Source of the DNA: Nitrosospira sp. Nl5 | GTDB taxonomy: Bacteria > Pseudomonadota > Gammaproteobacteria > Burkholderiales > Nitrosomonadaceae | DNA: 64,000 nt | NCBI RefSeq assembly: GCF_900102495.1 | Contig: NZ_FMVQ01000006.1 | Coordinates: 62,001-126,000, forward strand | Direction: 5' to 3' | Shown: positions 8,540 through 19,391 of the stretch, piece after piece | Layout: each line of letters begins with the position of its first letter | How positions within the stretch are numbered: the stretch's first letter is position 1 | Notes under the pieces: model-generated | The model's database searches: none | Seen by the model: the letters and a program-made list of their open reading frames with translations, nothing else | Told to the model about the DNA's origin: nothing | Made by a program: the position numbers and the translations under genes

Positions 8540-9924
8540 TACGCCTCCCCCCCCAGTAATTGAACAACCCCTTTCTCGTCAAAACCCCTCATATCCACTT
8601 TGAGGTACGCCACGCCTTCGCTCGCCAGCACCAGCGCCTCATGCACACCGGGCAATAATGCCAATTGACGCGACAATCCGCTGGCCCTGCCTGTATCCAT
8701 TTCTTCAACGTGATACATCCTGGTCCGCACTGCGGCGGGCGCTTTCATGGTGGCGGCAAACATCAGCCATAATGTCAGCAGTACCCCGCAAAATGCAAAC
8801 AGCGCGGAACCGCCATGATGTTCGTACAGATAGCCACCGGCGGTTGCGCCGGTGAATGCGCCAAGAAATTGAACGCTGCTATAGACGCCGATGGCAGTGC
8901 CCTTCGCGCCGACCGGCGCAATCTTGGAAATGAGCGAAGGCAGCGTCGCTTCCAGCAGATTGAATGCGGCAAAGAATACCAGCAGCGCCGCTGCCGTTCC
9001 CCATAAAGAATCGGACGTGTATGCCAGCAATACCTGGCTTGCCAGCAACACGGCCACTGCACTGATAAAAACCGGTTTGAGTTTTGCTTTCTTTTCGGCG
9101 TAGATAATCGCCGGGACAATCAACACCAGGGAGAGAAGCAGCACCGGAAAATATATTTGCCAGTGAGAGTCCGCCGCCAGTCCCGCCTTGCGCAATGACA
9201 ATGGCACGACCAGCCACAGGGCCATCAAGACGGCATGCAATGCAAATACACCGAAGTCCAGGCGCAGCAATTCGGGATTATGCAATACGTTGCCGAAGCG
9301 GCCGGTGGACGCTTCGGTGTCGGAATGGAAGCGGCTGATTAGCGGATCGGGAATGATCTTATAAACTACCGCAATCGCCAGCAGCGCCAGTACTCCGGTC
9401 ATAGCGAAAATTCCGGGCACGCCAATCAAACGATTGAGTGCCGGTGCGACAATCAATGAGAGCGCGAAGGTGACGCCTATGGTCATGCCAATTGCAGCCA
9501 TCGCTTTAGTGCGATGTTCTTCGCGGGTTAGGTCGGCGGCAAGCGCCATCACGGCGGCGGAAATTGCCCCGGCGCCTTGAATAATGCGGCCAAAAATTAC
9601 CCAGTAGATGTCAGTGGCGGATGCCGCTATAAAACTCCCTGCGGCGAACAGGACCAAGCCGATATAAATAACCGGCTTGCGCCCAATACGATCGGACAGC
9701 CAGCCGAAAGGAATTTGCAGTATTGCCTGGGTAAGCCCATAGGCGCCGAGGGCGATACCGATTAATGTGTAATTGTCGCCCCCCGGTAAGTGCTCGGCGT
9801 AAAATGCGAATACCGGCAGAATAATGAACATTCCGAACATGCGCAATCCATAGATACCAGCCAAACCGGCGGTAGCGCGCATCTCTATCGGCGACATTTT
9901 TTCGGGGGGTAATGATACGGACAT
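8539..9924 (-). CDS. yajR: MFS transporter of the YajR type with C-terminal ferredoxin-like domain
   Basis: A 461-residue major facilitator protein with about 12 membrane helices and the signature [16 protein letters not shown] between helices 2 and 3. The C-terminal 50 residues ([20 protein letters not shown]) form a ferredoxin-like segment equivalent to the YAM domain of E. coli YajR, which also matches along the membrane part ([16 protein letters not shown] type). The substrate is unknown; drug or small-molecule efflux is the family assumption. It is divergent from uvrA with a 66-bp gap and overlaps ssb by one base. The yajR-uvrA-ssb clustering is common in betaproteobacteria. Confidence 0.85.
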   Translation of the reverse strand: MSVSLPPEKMSPIEMRATAGLAGIYGLRMFGMFIILPVFAFYAEHLPGGDNYTLIGIALGAYGLTQAILQIPFGWLSDRIGRKPVIYIGLVLFAAGSFIAASATDIYWVIFGRIIQGAGAISAAVMALAADLTREEHRTKAMAAIGMTIGVTFALSLIVAPALNRLIGVPGIFAMTGVLALLAIAVVYKIIPDPLISRFHSDTEASTGRFGNVLHNPELLRLDFGVFALHAVLMALWLVVPLSLRKAGLAADSHWQIYFPVLLLSLVLIVPAIIYAEKKAKLKPVFISAVAVLLASQVLLAYTSDSLWGTAAALLVFFAAFNLLEATLPSLISKIAPVGAKGTAIGVYSSVQFLGAFTGATAGGYLYEHHGGSALFAFCGVLLTLWLMFAATMKAPAAVRTRMYHVEEMDTGRASGLSRQLALLPGVHEALVLASEGVAYLKVDMRGFDEKGVVQLLGGEA

Positions 9925-9990
9925 GAATCAGATTGGGAAAACGCGGGAAACTTGAGTATATTAACAGGTTTGACCGCTCTCAGCAGCCCC

Positions 9991-12822
9991 ATGGAACTCA
10001 TAAAGATTCGCGGCGCACGCACGCACAACCTCAAAAACATCAGTCTTGATTTGCCGCGAAACAAGCTGATAGTCGTCACCGGTTTATCCGGATCCGGAAA
10101 GTCTTCGCTCGCGTTCGACACGCTCTATGCGGAAGGTCAGCGGCGCTATGTGGAATCGCTCTCGGCATATGCGCGGCAATTCCTGCAATTGATGGAAAAA
10201 CCCGATGTCGATCTGATCGAAGGCTTATCCCCCGCCATCGCCATCGAGCAAAAAGCAACCTCGCATAACCCGCGCTCCACTGTCGGGACCGTCACCGAAA
10301 TCCATGACTACATGCGCCTGCTATTCGCGCGCGTGGGCGATCCGCAATGCCCCGAACACGGCATCACGTTGGTCGCACAAAGTGTTTCGCAAATGGTCGA
10401 TCATGTACTGAAATTGCCGCCGGATACCAAGTTGATGATTCTCGCGCCGCTGGTGGTGGGACGCAAAGGCGAGCAGATGGACTTAATCGATGAGCTTCGT
10501 GCACAGGGTTTCGTACGGCTGCGGGTAGACGGCAAAGTGCACGAAATTGACGCACTGCCAAAGTTGCAAAAAACAAAAAAACATACGGTGGAAGTGGTAA
10601 TAGACAGGCTAAAAGTCTCACCTGATGCCAAGCAGCGATTGGCGGAGTCGTTTGAAACCGCACTGCGCCATGCCGACGGTCGCGCTTTGGCAGTGGAAAT
10701 GGATTCCGGCCACGAGCATCTTTTTTCGGCAAAGTTCAGTTGCCCGGTATGCAGCTATTCCCTGCCGGAACTCGAACCCCGGTTATTTTCCTTCAATAAC
10801 CCAATGGGCGCCTGCCCCAAGTGCGATGGCCTGGGAAAAATCACGTTCTTCGATCCCAGGCGTATTGTCGCCTTCCCGCATTTATCGCTGGCTTCCGGCA
10901 CGATCAAGGGGTGGGACCGGCGTAACCAATTCTATTATCAGTTGCTTGCAAGCCTTGCCGGGCACTATGATTTTGATCTGGAAATCCCTTTTGAACAACT
11001 GCCTGCAACAATTCAAGATATTGTCCTGTATGGATCGGGCAAGGAAAAAATCCTGTTTTCGTATCTGAACGAAAGCGGCAGCCGGAACCACCGGAAGCAT
11101 GCCTTTGAAGGCATTATCCCGAACCTGGAGCGCCGTTATAAAGAAACCGATTCATTAACTGTACGCGAGGAATTGGCAAAATACCTTAATTCGCAGACCT
11201 GTCCTGAATGCGCGGGCACTCGCCTTCGCCGCGAAGCGCGCCATGTCCGGGTAGGAGGGCAGGCTATTTATGAAATCAACGCCCTGCCTCTGAAACAGGC
11301 AAAGGCTTTTTTCGATCAGGTAAATCTCGCGGGACAAAAGCACGCTGTTGCTGAAAGAATCGTCAAGGAAATTTCCAGCCGCATTCTATTCCTCAATAAT
11401 GTTGGCCTGGATTACCTGTCGCTGGACCGCTCCGCCGATACCCTGTCTGGCGGAGAATCCCAGCGTATCCGCCTCGCCAGCCAGATCGGCTCGGGGCTGA
11501 CGGGCGTAATGTATGTGCTGGACGAGCCTTCCATCGGCCTGCACCAGCGGGACAACGGCCGCCTGCTGGAGACGCTCAAGAACCTGCGCGATCTTGGCAA
11601 TAGCGTCATCGTGGTGGAGCACGATCAGGACGCCATACTGACTGCCGATTACGTGGTGGACATGGGTCCCGGCGCCGGCGAGCATGGTGGATCGATCATC
11701 GCGCAAGGCACACCAGCAGCGATTCAGGAAAATCCGGAGTCGCTCACCGGGAAGTACCTTTCCGGCAAATTGATCATCGCGCTACAAAAGAAGCGTACCG
11801 AACCGAAGAGGGATCGCTGGCTCAGAATCGAAGGCGCATCCGGCAATAACCTGAAAAACGTCAATCTCAACCTGCCGGTGGGATTGTTTGTCTGTATCAC
11901 CGGGGTATCCGGCTCGGGCAAGTCAACCCTCATCAACGAAACGCTCTACCTTGCAACGGCAAGGCATCTCTACGGCAGCAGTGCGGAACCCGCACCGTAT
12001 CAAAATCTGGAGGGGTTGGCCTTCTTTGACAAAGTCATCAATATGGACCAAAGCCCCATCGGACGCACGCCACGCTCCAATCCGGCTACCTATACCGGGC
12101 TATTCACTCCTATCCGCGAATTATTTGCGGGTGTGCCCCAGGCGCGCGAACGTGGCTACGGACCAGGACGGTTTTCCTTCAATGTCAAGGGAGGGCGCTG
12201 CGAAGCCTGCCAAGGCGACGGCATGATCAAGGTTGAAATGCATTTTCTTCCAGATATCTATGTGTCATGCGATGTCTGTCACGGCAAGCGCTATAACCGG
12301 GAGACCCTGGAGATTCAGTACAAAGGAAGAAACATCAACGAAATTCTGCAAATGACGGTGGAACATGCCCACGAATTTTTTAGCCCCGTGCCGGTTGTGG
12401 CCCGAAAGCTGAAAACACTGCTGGATGTGGGACTGGGCTACATCACCCTCGGCCAGTCCGCGACTACGCTTTCCGGCGGAGAGGCTCAACGGGTCAAGCT
12501 CTCGCTGGAGCTTTCCAAGCGTGATACCGGCCGCACGCTCTACATCCTTGACGAGCCAACCACCGGCCTTCATTTTCAAGACATCGATTTGCTGCTGAAG
12601 GTGCTGCATCGGCTACGCGACCACGGCAACACCGTGGTAGTCATCGAGCATAATCTGGACGTGATCAAAACTGCCGACTGGATTATCGATCTCGGTCCCG
12701 AGGGTGGCGAAGGCGGCGGACGCATCATCGCTGAAGGTACGCCGGAAGAAATAATAGCGAATAAAAGAAGCTTTACCGGGCATTACCTGAAGAACGCGCT
12801 CACATCGTTGCCGGGTATGTAA
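9991..12822 (+). CDS. uvrA: Excinuclease ABC subunit A
   Basis: The damage-recognition ATPase of nucleotide excision repair, 943 residues from the chosen ATG. It has two ABC ATPase modules with Walker A loops [14 protein letters not shown] and [17 protein letters not shown] signatures are [12 protein letters not shown] and [11 protein letters not shown]. There are also two zinc-finger pairs (CPVC...CPKC and CEAC...CDVC). The frame opens at a TTG at 9952, but [16 protein letters not shown] at 9991 aligns with the known UvrA N-terminus. No clear LexA box was recognised in the short gap to yajR. Confidence 0.97.
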   Translation: MELIKIRGARTHNLKNISLDLPRNKLIVVTGLSGSGKSSLAFDTLYAEGQRRYVESLSAYARQFLQLMEKPDVDLIEGLSPAIAIEQKATSHNPRSTVGTVTEIHDYMRLLFARVGDPQCPEHGITLVAQSVSQMVDHVLKLPPDTKLMILAPLVVGRKGEQMDLIDELRAQGFVRLRVDGKVHEIDALPKLQKTKKHTVEVVIDRLKVSPDAKQRLAESFETALRHADGRALAVEMDSGHEHLFSAKFSCPVCSYSLPELEPRLFSFNNPMGACPKCDGLGKITFFDPRRIVAFPHLSLASGTIKGWDRRNQFYYQLLASLAGHYDFDLEIPFEQLPATIQDIVLYGSGKEKILFSYLNESGSRNHRKHAFEGIIPNLERRYKETDSLTVREELAKYLNSQTCPECAGTRLRREARHVRVGGQAIYEINALPLKQAKAFFDQVNLAGQKHAVAERIVKEISSRILFLNNVGLDYLSLDRSADTLSGGESQRIRLASQIGSGLTGVMYVLDEPSIGLHQRDNGRLLETLKNLRDLGNSVIVVEHDQDAILTADYVVDMGPGAGEHGGSIIAQGTPAAIQENPESLTGKYLSGKLIIALQKKRTEPKRDRWLRIEGASGNNLKNVNLNLPVGLFVCITGVSGSGKSTLINETLYLATARHLYGSSAEPAPYQNLEGLAFFDKVINMDQSPIGRTPRSNPATYTGLFTPIRELFAGVPQARERGYGPGRFSFNVKGGRCEACQGDGMIKVEMHFLPDIYVSCDVCHGKRYNRETLEIQYKGRNINEILQMTVEHAHEFFSPVPVVARKLKTLLDVGLGYITLGQSATTLSGGEAQRVKLSLELSKRDTGRTLYILDEPTTGLHFQDIDLLLKVLHRLRDHGNTVVVIEHNLDVIKTADWIIDLGPEGGEGGGRIIAEGTPEEIIANKRSFTGHYLKNALTSLPGM

Positions 12823-12843
12823 ACGGCAAAAAGCGGCGGCAAC

Positions 12844-14118
12844 ATGAATCCCCGTAAGCTCCTGCTCGATAGCTTCAATGCCGCAATCAACGCCGCCGAT
12901 CCGCTGCGTATCGTCCCCCAGCACTTGCCGCCTGATTTACCTGGAGGCCGAACCCTGGTGGTCGGCGCTGGCAAAGCGGCTGCGGCAATGGCCTTGGCGG
13001 TGGAAAACCATTGGCAAAGGAACGCGAGACTGGATGGAATTGTTCTCACTCGCTACGGCCACGGCTTGCCACTTGAACGAATCACGGTAGTCGAAGCCGG
13101 GCATCCAGTGCCTGACGAACAGGGTGAACGGGCGGCAAGGAAAATTCTGGCGGAAGTGGAAAAACTCGGCGTCGGGGATTTATTGCTGTGCCTGGTGAGC
13201 GGCGGCGGTTCAAGCCTGTTGTCGTTGCCGGTGACAGGCGTATCGATAGATGATCTTCAAAACGTCACCAGGGAACTGCTTCGCTGCGGAGCGGCAATTC
13301 AGGAGATTAACACGGTCCGCAAACATCTTTCCGCCATTCAGGGTGGAAGGCTTGCAGCGTCATGTCATGCGAAGATACTGGCATTGATTATTTCCGACGT
13401 GACAGGAGATGATCCGACGAATATCGCATCCGGCCCCTGCGCACCCGATCCGACGACCTACTCGGACGCGCTGGGAATACTCGAATACTATCGAATCAAT
13501 GCGCCTGCCGCCGTGATGGAAACACTGCTGGCAGGGGCACGGGGTAAGCGCAACGAGACACCCAAGCCCGGCGATCCGATATTTGAAAACGTGGAAAACC
13601 GGGTGATCGCTACCGCGCATGGTTCGCTGGTGGCGGCAGCGGAATACTTTCGTCATCAAGGAATTCCCGCTGCAATACTGGGTGATTCCATCACCGGCGA
13701 GGCACGCGACGTTGCCAAGGTTTTCGCTGCGCTGGTGAAGGAGATCCGTCAATATGGCCAACCCTTGAAGCCGCCGGTAGCGCTGATTTCCGGAGGCGAG
13801 ACCACAGTTGCGCTATGCGCGGAAGGGCGCGGTGGACGCAACACTGAATTCCTGCTGTCGCTTGCAATAGAACTTAACGGTTTACCTGGAGTCCATGCTC
13901 TCGCATGCGATACCGACGGCATAGACGGCTCGGAAAACAACGCCGGCGCAATCGCCACGTCGGATTCATTACGCCGCGCCACGCAAATGGGCATCAATGC
14001 CGCAGCCTTGCTCGCCGGCAATAACGCTTATACTTTCTTTGAACAACTCGGCGGGTTGGTCATCACCGGCCCAACCCGCACGAATGTCAACGATTTCCGG
14101 GTAATTCTCGTTTTTTAG
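12844..14118 (+). CDS. Glycerate 2-kinase (MOFRL/DUF4147 family)
   Basis: A 424-residue protein with the N-terminal DUF4147 fold (VVGAGKAAAAMALAVE, CLVSGGGSSLLSLP, NTVRKHLSAIQGGRLA) and the C-terminal MOFRL domain (LISGGETTV, GRGGRNTEFLLSLA, DTDGIDGSENNAGA). The family phosphorylates glycerate to 2-phosphoglycerate; older annotations call it hydroxypyruvate reductase (TtuD). In an autotroph it may return photorespiratory-type glycerate to central metabolism (inference). It starts 21 nt after uvrA in the same direction. Confidence 0.88.
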   Translation: MNPRKLLLDSFNAAINAADPLRIVPQHLPPDLPGGRTLVVGAGKAAAAMALAVENHWQRNARLDGIVLTRYGHGLPLERITVVEAGHPVPDEQGERAARKILAEVEKLGVGDLLLCLVSGGGSSLLSLPVTGVSIDDLQNVTRELLRCGAAIQEINTVRKHLSAIQGGRLAASCHAKILALIISDVTGDDPTNIASGPCAPDPTTYSDALGILEYYRINAPAAVMETLLAGARGKRNETPKPGDPIFENVENRVIATAHGSLVAAAEYFRHQGIPAAILGDSITGEARDVAKVFAALVKEIRQYGQPLKPPVALISGGETTVALCAEGRGGRNTEFLLSLAIELNGLPGVHALACDTDGIDGSENNAGAIATSDSLRRATQMGINAAALLAGNNAYTFFEQLGGLVITGPTRTNVNDFRVILVF

Positions 14119-14242
14119 GACTAATATTACGACATGGTTGGAGCCTTCCTGCGGAAACAGCTTGAGGTGTCACGAAACCGCAATATTGCTTACATACTAT
14201 TGCAATATCGAAGGAATATTTCACCGATAAAAGGAAAAAGCT

Positions 14243-14944
14243 ATGGCAGCGACAATACTGGTGGTGGAAGATGAGCCTGCAATTCAGGAATTGATCTCGT
14301 ATAGCCTGCGGCAGGCGAGGCATGTCGTTTTTGGCGCAAGAAATGCGGAACAGGCAATGGAGATAGTGAATAACGCGCTGCCCGACCTCGTGCTGCTTGA
14401 CTGGATGCTGCCGGGAATGAGCGGTGTTGAATTCGCCCGCATGTTACGGCGCGTAACACGCACCAAAACCATCCCTATTATCATGCTTACGGCGCGCGCG
14501 GAAGAGAGCGACAAGGTGGCAGGACTGGAAATCGGCGCAGACGACTATATTACCAAGCCTTTTTCGCCGCGCGAGCTGCTCGCCCGGATTAAAGCGGTGC
14601 TCCGGCGGCGCTCGCCGGAAGCGGCGGACGATGTCGTCGAAATCGGTGGATTGCGGCTTGACTCGGCGACGCATCGCGTGACCGCGAATGATAATGAAGT
14701 AACGCTTGGACCTACCGAATTCCGCTTGCTGCATTTCCTCATGACTCACGCCGAGCGGGTGCACACACGCTCGCAACTGCTGGACCAGGTATGGGGAGAT
14801 CACGTGTTTGTCGAGGATCGTACCGTGGATGTGCATATTCGCAGATTGCGTAAAGCGCTGGAGCCCGTTAGCAAGGATGAGCTGGTGCAAACTGTGAGGG
14901 GATCCGGCTATCGCTTATCCGCAGCCCAGACAGCGGGCATATGA
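14243..14944 (+). CDS. phoB: Phosphate regulon response regulator PhoB
   Basis: A 233-residue OmpR-family regulator. The receiver domain has acidic residues VVEDEPA, phospho-acceptor D53 in LLDWMLPGMSG and the conserved lysine in DDYITKPFSPREL. The C-terminal winged helix ends with HVFVEDRTVDVHIRRLRKAL and GSGYRLS. The sequence is close to PhoB, and the next gene is a PhoR-like kinase. Start: ATG preceded by AAAGGAAAAAG. No pst or phoU genes are near. Confidence 0.92.
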   Translation: MAATILVVEDEPAIQELISYSLRQARHVVFGARNAEQAMEIVNNALPDLVLLDWMLPGMSGVEFARMLRRVTRTKTIPIIMLTARAEESDKVAGLEIGADDYITKPFSPRELLARIKAVLRRRSPEAADDVVEIGGLRLDSATHRVTANDNEVTLGPTEFRLLHFLMTHAERVHTRSQLLDQVWGDHVFVEDRTVDVHIRRLRKALEPVSKDELVQTVRGSGYRLSAAQTAGI

Positions 14945-15105
14945 AATCCTGAATGCGGCGTTGATCCGCTTATCCTTCAGCGCATTACTCACGCTTTATT
15001 CAGCCCGGCAGTATGGCCCGTCAAGATTTTTGCTCCATTCTGTCCAACCGCGGCATTCAGGATATGTGGAACTGATGGTCCAACTTCACACTTCGAAATA
15101 ACTAC

Positions 15106-16416
15106 GTGTCCGGTTTCTGGGAGCGCTTCATCGCCTTCATTCTGATTGCCGTTGTTACCGGTATACTCTTGGCGACGCTGGGCGCCGTCGCGACCCTGGC
15201 ATGTTATGGCGTTGTACTGCTGCTGCTGGTCATTCATCATTGGCGTCACCTGACGATACTGGACAGGTGGCTCCAAGCCGAAGAATCTACGTCCGTTGCA
15301 TTGCCCGATAGCTCCGGAAAATGGGGAGACGTCTTTGCACGCTTGACACGCCTTATGCGCGACCAGCGCAAGAGCCACCGCCAAATCAGTTCCGCCCTGG
15401 AGCGCCTGCAGCGCGCCACCTCGGCCATGCCGGAAGGCGTGATAATTATGGACGAGATAGATCGTATCGAATGGTGCAATCCAGTGGCGGAAAAACATCT
15501 TGGCATAGACTCCAATCTCGACGCCGGCCAGCATATCAGCCATCTGGTACGCCAAACTCAGTTCGCTGAATACCTGGCCGCGCACAATTACAGCGAGCCG
15601 CTGATAATCAAGCAACCCCTGCAACAGGGGCTAACCCTCTCGCTACAATTCGTACCTTATGGCGATAAGCAGAAGCTGCTCATCAGTCGTGACGTCACCC
15701 GTCTTGAAAGAGTGCAAACCATGCGCCGGGATTTTGTTGCCAATGTCTCGCATGAATTGCGCACCCCCTTGACCGTGATCGGTGGATTTCTTGAAACACT
15801 GTCGGAAGAGAGTCCCTCGGATCCCGAAACAAGCAAGTGGGTACTGACGCTGATGACGGATCAAACCAGGCGCATGCAGCGGCTGGTAGAAGACTTGTTG
15901 ACGTTGTCACGGCTGGAAGATACGGAAAACCTGGTACGCGAGGAAAACATCAACGTTCCCGAAATGCTGCGGGAGCTGTATCATGAAGCGCAATCTTTGA
16001 GTGGGGGGCATCATCATATCAGCCTCAATCTCGATACCGATGCAAAATTGCTGGGCAGCATGGATGAGTTGCGCAGTGCTTTCAGTAATCTCGTCAGCAA
16101 TGCGATACGCTATACCGCCGATGGCGGCGAAATCTCCTTGAATTGGGTAATCCGTGACGGACAAGGCGTATTCTCGGTCCAGGACAGCGGCATTGGCATC
16201 GAGCGCGAGCACATCCCGCGCCTGACCGAACGCTTCTACCGGGTGGACCGCGGGCGTTCGCGTGAAACCGGCGGTACCGGCTTGGGACTCGCCATCGTCA
16301 AGCATGTGCTGAATTGTCATCAGGCAACGCTGGAAATCGACAGCGAATCGGGCAAGGGCAGCTGTTTCAGCGCACGGTTTCCCGCGGCACGGCTGCTAAC
16401 GGAGGCGAGTAACTGA
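15106..16416 (+). CDS. phoR: Phosphate regulon sensor histidine kinase PhoR
   Basis: A 436-residue membrane kinase with two close N-terminal helices (about 7-44) and a short cytoplasmic linker. A PAS-like domain follows (MPEGVIIMDEIDRIEWCNPV, about 108-200). The dimerisation domain carries H216 in FVANVSHELRTPL, and the HATPase domain has N, G1 and G2 boxes (NLVSNAIRYT, DSGIGI, GTGLGLAIVKH). It starts at GTG 15106; an in-frame stop at 15073 and no other good start nearby support this. A 161-bp gap separates it from phoB, longer than usual for this pair. Confidence 0.9.
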   Translation: MSGFWERFIAFILIAVVTGILLATLGAVATLACYGVVLLLLVIHHWRHLTILDRWLQAEESTSVALPDSSGKWGDVFARLTRLMRDQRKSHRQISSALERLQRATSAMPEGVIIMDEIDRIEWCNPVAEKHLGIDSNLDAGQHISHLVRQTQFAEYLAAHNYSEPLIIKQPLQQGLTLSLQFVPYGDKQKLLISRDVTRLERVQTMRRDFVANVSHELRTPLTVIGGFLETLSEESPSDPETSKWVLTLMTDQTRRMQRLVEDLLTLSRLEDTENLVREENINVPEMLRELYHEAQSLSGGHHHISLNLDTDAKLLGSMDELRSAFSNLVSNAIRYTADGGEISLNWVIRDGQGVFSVQDSGIGIEREHIPRLTERFYRVDRGRSRETGGTGLGLAIVKHVLNCHQATLEIDSESGKGSCFSARFPAARLLTEASN

Positions 16417-16447
16417 TTGGCACGTCATGTTATGCGGGGTATATAAT
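16417..16447 (+). promoter_or_regulatory. Possible sigma70 promoter for the Nudix gene
   Basis: TTGGCA at 16417-16422 and a consensus TATAAT at 16442-16447, separated by 19 bp. The long spacer makes this a weak match, but it lies right after phoR and 90 bp before the next start. Confidence 0.35.
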
Positions 16448-16536
16448 CTGCGGCTAATGGTGCAACGGCACGTTCCCCTCGCACTCCTGCATAATAGGAT
16501 CGCTTATCCGATTCATTACCGAAATCCTTTTCCTTC

Positions 16537-17094
16537 ATGTCCAAGCCACCCCTCGATCTCACCGAAACACCGGTCAGCACCTTGAACGTGTTCAATGGCG
16601 ATCTTCTGCACGTGTATCAGGATCAAGCGCGCCTGCCCGACGGCAAAATAAAGGTACGTGAATACATCACTCATCCCGGTGCGGTCGTTATCATTCCGCT
16701 GCTCGACAGTGGTGAACTGGTGCTGGAACGCCAGCATCGCTATCCGCTGCACCGGGATTTTTTCGAGCTGCCTGCCGGAAAAATCGATCCCGGCGAAGAA
16801 CCGCTGTTATGTGCGCAACGTGAGCTGCTGGAAGAAACAGGCTATACGGCGGAAAATTGGCGGTATCTCGCTACGCTTCACCCCTGTATCGGTTATTCCG
16901 ATGAAAGGTTAATTTATTATCTTGCCCAAGGACTCAGCTTTCAAGGCGAAAATCTTGATGATGGGGAACATCTGGAGGTATTTAACCTGACGTTGGCCAC
17001 GGCTTTGGAATGGGTGAAGTCAGGAAAAATCACCGATAATAAAAGCGTTTCCGGGCTATTCTGGGCAGAGAAGGTGTTACGCGGCGAGTGGTAA
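16537..17094 (+). CDS. Nudix hydrolase, ADP-ribose pyrophosphatase type
   Basis: A 185-residue protein with a complete Nudix box from GKIDPGEEP to RELLEETGY. The N-terminal half (VREYITHPGAVVIIPLLDSG, LVLERQHRYPLHRDFFELPAG) is typical of the NudF/YffH ADP-sugar pyrophosphatases. It probably hydrolyses ADP-ribose or a related nucleotide sugar. It reads rightward toward murI with a 31-nt gap. Confidence 0.85.
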   Translation: MSKPPLDLTETPVSTLNVFNGDLLHVYQDQARLPDGKIKVREYITHPGAVVIIPLLDSGELVLERQHRYPLHRDFFELPAGKIDPGEEPLLCAQRELLEETGYTAENWRYLATLHPCIGYSDERLIYYLAQGLSFQGENLDDGEHLEVFNLTLATALEWVKSGKITDNKSVSGLFWAEKVLRGEW

Positions 17095-17125
17095 TCAACC
17101 GGATACTGAATGTCTCACACTTAAT

Positions 17126-17959
17126 ATGAGAATGCCTCCTAATGAAGCCCCCATAGGTGTCTTTGACTCCGGGGTTGGAGGCCTATCCATTCTTCGTAGC
17201 ATTCGGCGTGAACTTCCGGCAGAGCACTTGTCGTACGTGGCAGATTCTGGCAATGCACCGTACGGCGATCGGCAGGTCGCCTTTATCGAAGACAGAGCTA
17301 CCATAATTACTGAGTTTCTGCTCGCATTCGGCGTTAAGGCGATCGTTGTCGCCTGCAATACGGTCACCGTCGTAGCCGTTGAAAAGCTTCGAGTATGGTG
17401 CCCTGTTCCGATAGTGGCGATGGAGCCAGCCATCCGGCCAGCATCTGGCCGCACAAGGTCTAGGGTTGTCGGCGTGCTTGCCACGAGCCAAACTCTCGCA
17501 AGTCCCAACGTGGCGCGCCTCTGCTCACTCTACGGCAATGATGTCCGGATTCTGTTGCAGTCATGCCCCGGCTTGGTGGAACAAGTCGAGCGAACAGATC
17601 TCACCAGTGACACCACACGATCGCTTCTTTTACGGTATATCTCACCGCTTCTCGAAGTGGGGGCAGACACGATTGTTCTTGGGTGCACTCACTATCTGTT
17701 TCTCAGCCAGCTCATCGGAGAAATTGTCGGCCCGAGTGTCTCAATAGTCGATTCAGCTGATGCAGTGGCGCGTGAACTCGCACGACGGCTCGGTTCCCAT
17801 CGCATCACCTCGCTACGAAGCCAGAGAGGGTACGAACAATTCTTCTCCAGTGCCCCACAAGAGCAGGCGCGCGCCGCGATATCGGCGCTATGGGGCAGAC
17901 CAGTGATAGTTCATGCTCTCGTGCCCCCTCACTTGCATCAGACCGCTAACGAGCTCTAA
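17126..17959 (+). CDS. murI: Glutamate racemase
   Basis: Makes D-glutamate for peptidoglycan. The 277 residues include the N-terminal IGVFDSGVGGLSILRSI, and the two catalytic cysteines C77 (VVACNTVTVVA) and C187 (VLGCTHYLFL). ACNTVTVVA departs slightly from the usual ACNTAS pattern but keeps the cysteine. The ATG at 17126 follows the Nudix gene by 31 nt without a strong ribosome-binding site. Confidence 0.92.
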   Translation: MRMPPNEAPIGVFDSGVGGLSILRSIRRELPAEHLSYVADSGNAPYGDRQVAFIEDRATIITEFLLAFGVKAIVVACNTVTVVAVEKLRVWCPVPIVAMEPAIRPASGRTRSRVVGVLATSQTLASPNVARLCSLYGNDVRILLQSCPGLVEQVERTDLTSDTTRSLLLRYISPLLEVGADTIVLGCTHYLFLSQLIGEIVGPSVSIVDSADAVARELARRLGSHRITSLRSQRGYEQFFSSAPQEQARAAISALWGRPVIVHALVPPHLHQTANEL

Positions 17960-18129
17960 TTGCTGTCGAATTCCTTCGCACATTAAAGCCGCTTATGGCT
18001 GATCGTTGCCTATACCATGCTCATGATCATCACGGAGTGAGAAATGCCGGGGTCAAATGGGATGCGGGAGCTGGAAGCAGCCATCAGACCAGCAGTCCCG
18101 GGCCGTTTCCTTGCAACCGGAACAGGATT

Positions 18130-19239
18130 TTACTCCGCAAAGAACTCGCGCACCTTATCCATCCAGGATTTGGCGCGGGGACTGTGACGAGAGTGATCTT
18201 CCTGGGTGATCGATTCCAACTCCTGCAATAGCTCTCGTTGACGAGTGGTGAGTTTGACAGGCGTTTCAACCACCACATGACACAGCAAGTCACCCTGGGT
18301 ATTGCCGCGCACACCTTTGATCCCCTTGCCGCGCAGGCGGAAAATTTTTCCGCTCTGGGTTTCCCCCGGCACCCTGATTTTGGCATGGCCGTCGAGTGTG
18401 GGAATCTCAATTTCTCCGCCCAGCGCAGCGGTGGTAAAACTTATCGGCATTTCGCAGTGCAAGTCGTTATGATCACGTTGAAAAACGGAATGCGGCGATA
18501 GGTGGATAACCACATACAAATCTCCTTGCGGGCCATTGTTGACGCCGGCCTCGCCTTCCCCGGACAAACGGATACGATCGCCTTCATCCACCCCGGCAGG
18601 AATTTTTACCGAGAGCGTTTTATGTTGCTTGATCCGTCCCGCACCATTGCATGTGATGCAAGGACTTGAAATAAATTTGCCGCTGCCGTGGCATTTAGGG
18701 CACGTCTGCTGGATTGAGAAAAATCCTTGTTGCATTCGTACCTGGCCGTGGCCGTTACAGGTCGGGCAGGTGGTGGGCGAGGTGCCCGGCTTGGCGCCGT
18801 TCCCATGGCAGGTACCGCAAACTTCCATGGTGGGGATACGAATTTTCGTTTCAGTTCCACGCGCCGCCTGTTCCAGCGAAATTTCCAGGTTGTAGCGCAA
18901 GTCGGCGCCGCGATAGACATTTGCATGTCCTCCGCGCCCGCTAAAGATATCGCCGAATATGTCGCCGAACGCATCAGCAAATCCTTGAGCACTACCCGCT
19001 CCTGCTACATTTGGATCCACACCGGCGTGGCCATGCTGGTCGTATGCCATGCGCTTCTTGGGATCGGAAAGTATTTCATAGGCTTCTTTCGCCTCCTTGA
19101 AGTGCCCCTCCGATTTCGGATTATCCGGATTACGATCCGGATGATACTTCATCGCCAGCCTGCGGTAGGCTTTCTTGATTTCTTCTTCGCTGGTGTCGCG
19201 GTTAACGCCCAGCACTTCATAATAGTCACGTTTGCTCAT
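18130..19239 (-). CDS. dnaJ: Chaperone DnaJ
   Basis: A 369-residue type I J-protein that stimulates DnaK. It has a J domain with the HPD motif ([10 protein letters not shown]), a Gly/Phe-rich region containing [11 protein letters not shown], four zinc-finger CxxCxGxG repeats ([32 protein letters not shown]) and the C-terminal substrate domains. It is the last gene of grpE-dnaK-dnaJ, 152 nt after dnaK. Confidence 0.97.
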   Translation of the reverse strand: MSKRDYYEVLGVNRDTSEEEIKKAYRRLAMKYHPDRNPDNPKSEGHFKEAKEAYEILSDPKKRMAYDQHGHAGVDPNVAGAGSAQGFADAFGDIFGDIFSGRGGHANVYRGADLRYNLEISLEQAARGTETKIRIPTMEVCGTCHGNGAKPGTSPTTCPTCNGHGQVRMQQGFFSIQQTCPKCHGSGKFISSPCITCNGAGRIKQHKTLSVKIPAGVDEGDRIRLSGEGEAGVNNGPQGDLYVVIHLSPHSVFQRDHNDLHCEMPISFTTAALGGEIEIPTLDGHAKIRVPGETQSGKIFRLRGKGIKGVRGNTQGDLLCHVVVETPVKLTTRQRELLQELESITQEDHSRHSPRAKSWMDKVREFFAE

Positions 19240-19315
19240 ATCTATTTTCTTGAAAAATGGAAGAGCAGGAGGTTATTTCAATTGTTTGTTACCCTGCTCT
19301 CTTCTAACAAAGCAA

Positions 19316-19364
19316 ACGCAGGGCGCGCAGGAGAATTTAAATCCATCTCTCCGCGCCTCTGCGT
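19316..19364 (-). promoter_or_regulatory. Imperfect hairpin in the dnaK-dnaJ gap
   Basis: Inverted repeat: ACGCAGGGCGCGCAGGAGA (19316-19334) against TCTCCGCGCCTCTGCGT (19348-19364), about 16 pairs with small bulges. No T-run follows on the minus strand, so it is more likely an mRNA stability or attenuation element lowering dnaJ relative to dnaK than a full terminator. Confidence 0.5.
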
Positions 19365-19391
19365 CTGGATGTTCCAGCAGCCGTAAATCAG

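Noticed and set aside
9952-9990. TTG at 9952 as the uvrA start
   Set aside because: It adds 13 residues absent from known UvrA; the ATG at 9991 aligns with the conserved N-terminus.
14119-14242. Pho box upstream of phoB
   Set aside because: Only one partial tgtca half-site (tgtcac) is visible; no second half-site at 11-bp spacing.
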